64,000 nt of DNA, from the NCBI RefSeq assembly GCF_028890485.2, contig NZ_JARCHV010000002.1, forward strand, positions 1,116,001 to 1,180,000, written 5' to 3'. Source of the stretch: Planococcus sp. SK3692. GTDB lineage: Bacteria; Bacillota; Bacilli; Bacillales_A; Planococcaceae. Both the position numbers and the translations under genes were made by a program. Within the stretch, counting starts at the first letter, position 1; each line of letters begins with the position of its first letter. Below the pieces are notes generated by a model, which saw only the letters and a program-made list of their open reading frames with translations, was not told the DNA's origin and did no database searches. Of this stretch, positions 57,775 through 64,000 are shown one piece after another.

Positions 57775-58185
57775 ATGGCCATTCAAGCGAACCAGATTTT
57801 CGTTAATTTGCCGGTTAAGGATTTGGAGAGATCGATGAAGTTTTTTGGCGAGATGGGCTTTGATTTCGATGAGCGGATGACGGACAATAACGCCACCTGC
57901 ATGATCATCGGCCACAATATGTACGCCATGCTGCTGGTGGAAGACTTCTTCAAAAGCTTCACCCATAAAGACATTGCCGACACATCCAAAAGTGCAGAGG
58001 CGATCATTGCCTTATCGGCGTCTAGCCGGGAGGCCGTTGATGAATGGGTGGAAAAAGCGATGGCAGCCGGCGGCAGTTCCGCAAACGAGCCGATGGACAA
58101 TAAGTTTATGTATTCCTGGAGTTTTCACGACCCGGACGGCCATTTATGGGAAGTCATGTATATGGAAGACGAGGCATTCGAATAA
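57775..58185 (+). CDS. VOC family (glyoxalase/bleomycin resistance fold) protein
   Basis: This 136-residue protein has the paired beta-alpha-beta-beta-beta modules of the VOC superfamily. It starts IFVNLPVKDLERSMKFFGEMGF and ends FHDPDGHLWEVMYM, with the metal-ligand-type His and Glu. The subgroup cannot be fixed, and many such proteins are predicted lactoylglutathione lyase-like enzymes with no known substrate. GAAGGGAAGCGGAGAC precedes the ATG. It is separated from dsdA by 68 bases and shares a terminator with the converging ABC genes. Confidence 0.85.
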   Translation: MAIQANQIFVNLPVKDLERSMKFFGEMGFDFDERMTDNNATCMIIGHNMYAMLLVEDFFKSFTHKDIADTSKSAEAIIALSASSREAVDEWVEKAMAAGGSSANEPMDNKFMYSWSFHDPDGHLWEVMYMEDEAFE

Positions 58186-58220
58186 AAAAACCGCACCGGA
58201 TAAATTTCCGGTGCGGTTTT
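58184..58220. terminator. Bidirectional terminator between the VOC gene and the ABC transporter genes
   Basis: AAAACCGCACCGG pairs with CCGGTGCGGTTTT, flanked by A- and T-runs, between converging genes. Confidence 0.92.
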
Positions 58221-58224
58221 GTGT

Positions 58225-58902
58225 TTATAAATATTCAGCGTAGCGTTTTTCCAGGTAGTTCTGTAGTACGGTCATGACTGTGCAGATGGCCCAGTAGATG
58301 AGTGCGACCAGGATGAGCAATGTCAACAGGTCGTATTCACGTGCGCCGACAATGCGCGCTTTCTGGAAAATCTCCGGTACTGTGATCATCGCCGCTAGTG
58401 ACGAGGCCTTGATCAAATCCAGATAGACATTCGATAAAGGCGGCACGGCAATGCGCACCGATTGCGGCAGGATGATGCGGCGCATCGTCTGCCAGTAACT
58501 GAGGCCGAGTGCTGTGGAAGACTCCCATTGCCCTTTGTCGACGGAGGCAAGAGCCGAGCGAAACACTTCCGCGATATAAGCCGCGCTATTGATGGTAAAG
58601 CCGATGAGCGCTGCTTGCAAAGCGGTGAATTCGAGCCCGATGACGGGGAGTGCAAAATACAGTAAGAACAAAATGACGAGAATCGGCACACCACGCATGA
58701 ATGATATATATAGGCGTGCTGGCAAGTGAAGCAGCGGCTGTTTCGACGTTCTGGCGAGCCCCATGAAAAAGCCGATGACCAGGCCGCCGAGCATGCTGCC
58801 CATTGAGATCAATAGCGTCAGCCAAATGCCTTCAAGCACATAAGGCAAGGAGCTGATGGCAAGTTCGGGATCGAACAACAGCCCCCATTCGATATCGCTC
58901 AT
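58225..58902 (-). CDS. Polar amino acid ABC transporter permease (TcyB-like)
   Basis: This 225-residue permease of the HisM family has about five helices. The EAA loop that contacts the ATPase is visible in LGLSYWQTMRRIILPQSVR. An N-terminal GLLFDPELAISSLPYVLEGIW is typical of TcyB/YckA-like cystine or polar amino acid importers. AAAGGAGG precedes the ATG. It is 15 bases downstream of the binding-protein gene. No ATP-binding protein gene follows; the next feature is a terminator. The substrate is inferred only at the level of polar amino acids or cystine. Confidence 0.88.
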   Translation of the reverse strand: MSDIEWGLLFDPELAISSLPYVLEGIWLTLLISMGSMLGGLVIGFFMGLARTSKQPLLHLPARLYISFMRGVPILVILFLLYFALPVIGLEFTALQAALIGFTINSAAYIAEVFRSALASVDKGQWESSTALGLSYWQTMRRIILPQSVRIAVPPLSNVYLDLIKASSLAAMITVPEIFQKARIVGAREYDLLTLLILVALIYWAICTVMTVLQNYLEKRYAEYL

Positions 58903-58917
58903 ACAGTTGAGCCTCCT

Positions 58918-59766
58918 TTAATTTGACTCTTCGACATCCGGTTCGACGGAAACGTCCGCCCCGTCGAAGAATTCAGCTGAGATATCAGTGATGGTACCGT
59001 CGGACAGCATTTCCTCGAGTGTAGCATTAACTTGTTCGAGAAGTTCTTCGTTGCCTTCATTGACGACCAAACCGACTTCAGACGGTAAGTATTTGATATC
59101 CGGATGGATGGTGATGTTGAGTTCCGGGAAAGCGGCAACTCCGAATTTCGACAAATAATAATCGTTCAATATGACATCCGTCCGTCCGATTGACACATCG
59201 CGCAAATAGATTTCATTCGTCGCATTGTCATAGGTTACTTCTTCCGCTCCGTAGTCGCGTGCAATTTGCATATAAACAGAAGTCGAGACGCCGGCCGCTT
59301 TTTTGCCTTCCAAGTCTTCGAGTGATTCGATTCCGGATAAGTCATCTTTTCGGACGACAGCTGTTCCGTAAGAATATTTGATCGGCTTAGAAAATAGGAA
59401 TTTATCAGTCATTTCTTCTGTTACTTCAATATCGTTCGCTGCCATATCAAGCTGTCCCGTGCTGACGCTCGTCAGCATTTCATCAAATCCGAGTTCGCGG
59501 AATTCGATTTCCAAATCGAGGCGTTCACCGAGTTCGCGCACGACTTCTACTTCAAAGCCCGTCAATTCGCCGCTTTCTTCGTCGCGGAACGAAGTGGCCA
59601 ACAGCGTGCCGGATGTGCCGACTGTCAAGACGCCTTCTTCTTGGATGCGGTCCCATTCCGACGGCTGTTCCGTTTCAGCAGCTTCATCTCCGCAAGCTGA
59701 TAGTGCAACCGCTGCCGTTCCAAACAGGGCGGCAGTTATGTATGTTCGTTTCGTTAAATTAGTCAA
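58918..59766 (-). CDS. Amino acid ABC transporter substrate-binding lipoprotein (TcyA-like)
   Basis: This 282-residue type 3 solute-binding protein has a lipoprotein signal peptide with lipobox LSAC (cysteine about 25). The binding domain starts WDRIQEEGVLTVGTSGTL and contains LTGFEVEVVRELGERLDLEIEF and QLDMAANDIEVTEEM. That pattern fits family 3 binders of cystine, glutamine or related amino acids. The start is TTG at 59764-59766 behind AAGGAGG. It is the first gene of a two-gene operon with the permease. Confidence 0.9.
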   Translation of the reverse strand: MTNLTKRTYITAALFGTAAVALSACGDEAAETEQPSEWDRIQEEGVLTVGTSGTLLATSFRDEESGELTGFEVEVVRELGERLDLEIEFRELGFDEMLTSVSTGQLDMAANDIEVTEEMTDKFLFSKPIKYSYGTAVVRKDDLSGIESLEDLEGKKAAGVSTSVYMQIARDYGAEEVTYDNATNEIYLRDVSIGRTDVILNDYYLSKFGVAAFPELNITIHPDIKYLPSEVGLVVNEGNEELLEQVNATLEEMLSDGTITDISAEFFDGADVSVEPDVEESN

Positions 59767-59809
59767 TGATAGGCCTCCTTATATGATGTCCTATAAAAAG
59801 ATAGCATTA

Positions 59810-59837
59810 ACTATAGCTTGGGGCAATGCCTTGTCTA
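59810..59837 (-). promoter_or_regulatory. Likely promoter of the amino acid ABC genes
   Basis: On the minus strand TAGACA (59837-59832) and TATAGT (59815-59810) are 16 bases apart, 44 bases before the binding-protein start. Confidence 0.55.
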
Positions 59838-59842
59838 ATTTA

Positions 59843-59867
59843 TTTACTTATAATATTATTATGTAAA
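59843..59867. promoter_or_regulatory. Imperfect inverted repeat upstream of the ABC promoter
   Basis: TTTACTTA...TATGTAAA-type dyad: TTTAC at 59843-59847 and GTAAA at 59863-59867, with matching TA pairs inside, directly upstream of the -35. It could be an operator, but the AT-rich sequence makes chance symmetry likely. Confidence 0.3.
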
Positions 59868-59884
59868 CAAAAAATGGTGCAGCA

Positions 59885-59923
59885 AAAAACCCGTACTGGC
59901 TAGCTGCCGATACGGGCGAGTTT
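59885..59923 (-). terminator. Terminator of rqcH
   Basis: CCCGTA and TACGGG, with inner CGGCAGC/GCTAGC-like pairing, form a hairpin. On the minus strand it is followed by GTTTTTTG, just past the rqcH stop. Confidence 0.75.
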
Positions 59924-59927
59924 TAAG

Positions 59928-61583
59928 TCATTTCTTTAATTTCAACACCAGATCTTCATCAGGTGTTACGTAAACGGTTTTCTGTTCGAAATAAATCACG
60001 AAACCAGGCTTGGCGCCGCTTGGCTTTTTCACTTGGCGGACGTCTGTGTAATCGACCGGCACCGAAGCCGATTCGCGTGCTTTGCTGAAATAAGCGGCGA
60101 TGCTGGCAGCTTCTAGAATAGTGTCTTCATCCGGGTCTTGCGAGTGGATGATGACATGGGATCCTGGAATGTCTTTTGTGTGTAGCCATGTATCGGATTT
60201 CGATGCGACTTTAAATGTCACGTAATCGTTTTGCTTGTTGTTTTTGCCGACGGAAATCGGGATGCCGGTGCTTGATACATAATGTTCGACATTCGGTTTT
60301 TGCGGTTTTTTCTTTTTCTTCGATTTCTGTGCTTTCATATAGCCTTGTTCGGCCAACTCTTCGCGGATCTCTTCGATATCGGAAAGCCCAGCTTGCTGCA
60401 CTTGTTGCATGAGCAGTTCGAAATAGCGGATGTCTTCTTCGGTCTTTTCAATTTGCTCATGCGTTTTAACGACCGCTGTTTTGGCTTTTTGATAGCGCGA
60501 GTAGTATTTTTGTGAATTCTCGATTGGTGTTTTGCGCGGGTCGAGCGTGATTGTTACAGTTTCTTCATTATAATAATTGACGACTTCCGCTTGTTTCATG
60601 CCTTTTTTGATAGTATGCAGGTTGGCCATGATCAATTCACCGTTCAATTGCAATTGATCGCGTTTTTGCGCTTGGTCTTGTTCTTTCTGAAGTTTTTTCA
60701 GCTTTAATTTCAGTTTAGAAATTTCGTTCTGCAGCCAGCGCTCCAAATCACCCGCCTGCTGCTTGACGCGGTCGCGTTCAGCTTTGGCATAATAAATGCG
60801 GTCGAGCAATTCGGATAAATTGTCAAAACGCATATTGTCTTGTCCGAGATGCGTCAATTCAGTCGCTGAAAAATAGCTTTTTCCTTGCTGTTCAACGTAA
60901 TAGCCGGTCGGTTCCGGAGCAATGAAATCCTGTAAAAAGGCAGCTGCGCTTTCCGCGTTTTGTTCGAGACGATAATTTAGCTCTTTCGCTGTCAGCGGGG
61001 AAAAGCCGGCAAACCGGGAGACGATTTCCTTATCGGTGAGCCCGCTAAAGTCTGCATCCGCCGCAAATGGATCTTGTTTGTCTTGGGAAGGCGGGAAAAT
61101 ATAATCCTGGCCTGGCAAAATCGTCCGGTAAGAGTTGACGCTCGGCGGCAAATGTTTCAGGCTGTCGAGAATCACGTCACGTTCGGCGTCGACTAAAATG
61201 ATATTCGAATGCCGGCCCATCATTTCGATATGGAGTTCGCGTTCGATCTCGTCACCGATTTCATTGCGTGCGCGGATGCGCAGGATGATCAGCCGGTCGG
61301 AGCCGTGCTGCTCAACGCTTGTGATGACGCCGCCTTCAATATGCTTGCGAAGCAGCATGCAGAACATCGGTGGTTCCGACGGATTGACGTTTGCCGTGTT
61401 GGTCAAATGGATCCGCGAATAGGACGGGTGGATTGAGATGAGCAATTTATGGTTTTTTCCTTGTGCGCGTATATGCAGGAGCAGTTCGAGCTGATTAGGC
61501 TGATGAACTTTTGAAATCCTTCCGGTGACGAGCTGTTGCAATTCGCTTGTCATCGCTTTCGTAAATAATCCATCAAATGCCAT
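59928..61583 (-). CDS. rqcH: RqcH (NFACT family ribosome quality control protein; YloA)
   Basis: RqcH binds stalled 50S subunits with peptidyl-tRNA and adds C-terminal alanine tails that mark nascent chains for degradation. The 551 residues show NFACT-N (about 1-180; MAFDGLFTKAMTSELQQL, FCMLLRKHIEGG), HhH and coiled-coil regions (about 180-430; long Lys/Gln heptads) and the NFACT-R domain (about 445-550; DTWLHTKDIPGSHVII). The ATG at 61583 follows GAAAGAGGG; an in-frame ATG 33 bases upstream is less likely. Older annotations call it a fibronectin-binding protein. It is divergent from remA. Confidence 0.93.
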   Translation of the reverse strand: MAFDGLFTKAMTSELQQLVTGRISKVHQPNQLELLLHIRAQGKNHKLLISIHPSYSRIHLTNTANVNPSEPPMFCMLLRKHIEGGVITSVEQHGSDRLIILRIRARNEIGDEIERELHIEMMGRHSNIILVDAERDVILDSLKHLPPSVNSYRTILPGQDYIFPPSQDKQDPFAADADFSGLTDKEIVSRFAGFSPLTAKELNYRLEQNAESAAAFLQDFIAPEPTGYYVEQQGKSYFSATELTHLGQDNMRFDNLSELLDRIYYAKAERDRVKQQAGDLERWLQNEISKLKLKLKKLQKEQDQAQKRDQLQLNGELIMANLHTIKKGMKQAEVVNYYNEETVTITLDPRKTPIENSQKYYSRYQKAKTAVVKTHEQIEKTEEDIRYFELLMQQVQQAGLSDIEEIREELAEQGYMKAQKSKKKKKPQKPNVEHYVSSTGIPISVGKNNKQNDYVTFKVASKSDTWLHTKDIPGSHVIIHSQDPDEDTILEAASIAAYFSKARESASVPVDYTDVRQVKKPSGAKPGFVIYFEQKTVYVTPDEDLVLKLKK

Positions 61584-61639
61584 GAAAAATCCCTCTTTCA
61601 AATCGTTTTGTTCCATCTTATCATTTTCAAGGAAGAATA

Positions 61640-61648
61640 TGATATAAT
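61640..61648 (+). promoter_or_regulatory. Extended -10 promoter element upstream of remA
   Basis: TGATATAAT at 61640-61648 is a consensus extended -10 in the gap between rqcH and remA. No good -35 is seen. Confidence 0.5.
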
Positions 61649-61705
61649 AAGACAGTTAGTTTTAAGCGTGAATATATGACTTAAGCATCGATGGCGGTGA
61701 AGAAG

Positions 61706-62596
<891 letters not shown>

Positions 62597-62597
<1 letters not shown>

Positions 62598-62821
62598 TGT
62601 TATACCCATCCGTTGATAAACTAAAAAGCCGCATCGATTCGAAATACTCCCTGGTCGCCTTGGCGTCCAAGAGAGCTCGCCAATTGCACGAACATGGCGA
62701 TGAAAAACTGGATTCCTACGTATCCCATAAAGCGGTTGGAAAAGCGCTTGAAGAAATTGCAGAAGGTGCATTGACGCCGGTTCAGCAAGACGCATCCGCG
62801 ATTTACGAAGACGAAATTTAA
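62597..62821 (+). CDS. rpoZ: RNA polymerase omega subunit
   Basis: Omega helps assemble and stabilise RNA polymerase. The 74-residue protein begins MLYPSVDKLKSRIDSKYSLV and contains ASKRARQL and KAVGKALEEIAEG, the family core. AAAGGAG lies 7 bases before the ATG, which overlaps the gmk stop by one base. Confidence 0.95.
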
Positions 62822-62840
62822 CTTATGATCTCAATTGACG

Positions 62841-62877
62841 ACTCCCAGAGCGAAACTGTTCTTTGGGAGTTTGTTGT
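62841..62877 (+). terminator. Weak terminator-like hairpin after rpoZ
   Basis: ACTCCCAGAG pairs with CTTTGGGAGT (one G-U) around a 10-base loop. It is followed by TTGTTGTTT, a poor T-run, so readthrough to coaBC is likely. Confidence 0.5.
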
Positions 62878-62896
62878 TTAGAAAGGGTGTTTAGCG

Positions 62897-64000
62897 GTGT
62901 TGGCAAATCGAAAAATCCTATTATGTGTAAGCGGCGGCATCGCCGTCTATAAAGCGGTCGCCCTCGTCAGCAAATTGTCCCAGGCAGGCGCGGACGTGAA
63001 AGTCATCATGACCGAATCAGCAAAGCAATTCGTTCAGCCTTTATCGTTCCAGGTGATGTCCAGAAACGATGTCTATTTTGATACATTCGATGAAAAAGAT
63101 TCTTCTGTCATCGCGCATATCGATTTGGCGGATTGGGCGGATCTTGTGATCGTTGCGCCGGCGACTGCCAATATGATCGCGAAAATGGCCAATGGCTTAG
63201 GCGATGATATGGTGTCAACAGTGCTGCTAGCGACGACTGCACCGATTTGGGTTGCGCCTGCGATGAATGTCCATATGTACGACCATCCGGCAGTGAAACG
63301 CAATATTGATCGTCTGCATCATGACGGCATCCGTTTTATCGAGCCGTCTGAAGGCTTTTTGGCCTGTGGTTATGTCGGAAAAGGACGTTTGGAGGAACCG
63401 GAGAAAATCCCTGAACTGGTTGCCGGTCATTTCACCAAAAACAAGCCCTTGAAAGGCAAGAAAGTCGTCGTGACGGCTGGGCCGACGCGCGAGCGAATCG
63501 ATCCAGTACGTTTTTTGACGAACTTCTCGAGCGGCAAGATGGGCTACGCGATGGCAGAAGCGGCAGCAGAACTTGGCGCGGAGACGATTCTGATCAGCGG
63601 CCCGGTTTCGTTGCCGGTGCCAAGCGGCGTCAAGCGCATTCAAGTCGAAAGCGCACAGCAGATGCTCGAAGCGGTGCTTGGTGAATACGATAGTGCAGAC
63701 TTGGTCGTCAAAACGGCAGCTGTTGCAGATTACCGCCCGGCAGCCATTGCAGGGCAGAAGGTCAAGAAAAAAGAAGGCAATTCAGTCCTTGAGCTGGAGC
63801 GCACGGTAGATATTCTCCAGCAGCTTGGTCAAATGAAGAACCATCAAATACTGGTCGGCTTCGCGGCAGAGACCGATCATGTGGCACAATATGCAAAAGA
63901 TAAGCTCGAGCGGAAAAATGCTGATTATATTATCGCAAACGATGTCAGCGCAGACCAGGCAGGCTTTGACCATGATACGAATGCAGTAACCGTATATGGC
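62897..64000 (+). CDS. coaBC: Bifunctional phosphopantothenoylcysteine decarboxylase / phosphopantothenate-cysteine ligase (3' end outside window)
   Basis: CoaBC joins cysteine to phosphopantothenate and decarboxylates the product, steps two and three of CoA synthesis. 368 codons are visible with no stop before the window end. The CoaC flavoprotein half starts NRKILLCVSGGIAVYKAV and has APAMNVHMYDHPAV and the catalytic cysteine in GFLACGYVGKGRLEEP. The CoaB half begins near residue 190 with VVVTAGPTRERIDPVRFL and FSSGKMGYAMAEAAAE, and includes KTAAVADYRPA. The start is GTG at 62897 after AAAGGGTG; TTG at 62900 is possible. Confidence 0.95.
   Translation, partial: MLANRKILLCVSGGIAVYKAVALVSKLSQAGADVKVIMTESAKQFVQPLSFQVMSRNDVYFDTFDEKDSSVIAHIDLADWADLVIVAPATANMIAKMANGLGDDMVSTVLLATTAPIWVAPAMNVHMYDHPAVKRNIDRLHHDGIRFIEPSEGFLACGYVGKGRLEEPEKIPELVAGHFTKNKPLKGKKVVVTAGPTRERIDPVRFLTNFSSGKMGYAMAEAAAELGAETILISGPVSLPVPSGVKRIQVESAQQMLEAVLGEYDSADLVVKTAAVADYRPAAIAGQKVKKKEGNSVLELERTVDILQQLGQMKNHQILVGFAAETDHVAQYAKDKLERKNADYIIANDVSADQAGFDHDTNAVTVYG

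Noticed and set aside
59928-61583. Fibronectin-binding adhesin
   Set aside because: This is the historic label of the NFACT family. Domain order and the DTWLHTKDIPGSHVII motif identify RqcH; there is no signal peptide.

Overview
The window reads as a continuous piece of a low-to-moderate GC Firmicute chromosome. Gene order follows the Bacillus subtilis cta, ylb, dcw (division and cell wall), ylm, pyr and ylo regions almost gene for gene. Strong AGGAGG-type ribosome binding sites, many TTG and GTG starts, T-box and PyrR leaders, bacillithiol synthesis (bshC), RicF, RemA, SepF and DivIVA all indicate Bacillales. The base composition (near 50% by eye), the absence of sporulation genes from their usual places, and a division cluster shaped like that of Staphylococcus but keeping ylxW, ylxX and sbp suggest Planococcaceae, most likely Planococcus or a close relative. 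The taxonomic call is inference.

Layout. 1-8.6 kb: the 3' end of pyruvate carboxylase, then ctaA divergent from ctaBCDEF, ctaG and a DUF420 (CtaM-like) gene. Together these make heme A and build a caa3-type cytochrome c oxidase with cytochrome c fused to subunit II. 8.6-17.9 kb: the ylb region (YtvI-like permease, YugN-like, ylbC, ricF, GDPD, ylbG, an uncharacterised gene, rsmD, coaD, ylbL, tmcAL, ylbN, rpmF). 17.9-22.1 kb: a crotonase-family protein followed by a three-gene biotin-dependent acyl-CoA carboxylase operon whose promoter overlaps a perfect match to the classical CcpA cre consensus. 22.1-25.1 kb: a PanE-like reductase, a DUF3397 protein and bshC.

25.1-36.9 kb: the dcw cluster mraZ-rsmH-ftsL-pbpB-mraY-murD-divIB-ylxW-ylxX-sbp-ftsA-ftsZ, with three 10-bp-phased TGG repeats ahead of mraZ. 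37.0-43.2 kb: ylmE-sepF-ylmG-ylmH-divIVA, then ileS behind a complete isoleucine T-box leader. 43.2-56.3 kb: lspA, an RluA-family pseudouridine synthase, and the whole de novo UMP operon pyrR-pyrP-pyrB-pyrC-carA-carB-pyrK-pyrD-pyrF-pyrE with two PyrR attenuators.

56.3-64 kb: D-serine dehydratase, a VOC protein, a polar amino acid ABC transporter lacking its ATPase, rqcH, remA, gmk, rpoZ and the 5' part of coaBC, which runs off the window.

No insertion sequence, prophage, CRISPR array, rRNA or tRNA gene was seen. The window is mostly conserved core genome and I found no clearly new system. The best leads are a crotonase-fold protein resembling ethylmalonyl-CoA decarboxylase (ECHDC1) beside an acyl-CoA carboxylase, the cre site on that carboxylase operon, the clean absence of sporulation genes, and the orphan ABC transporter pair.
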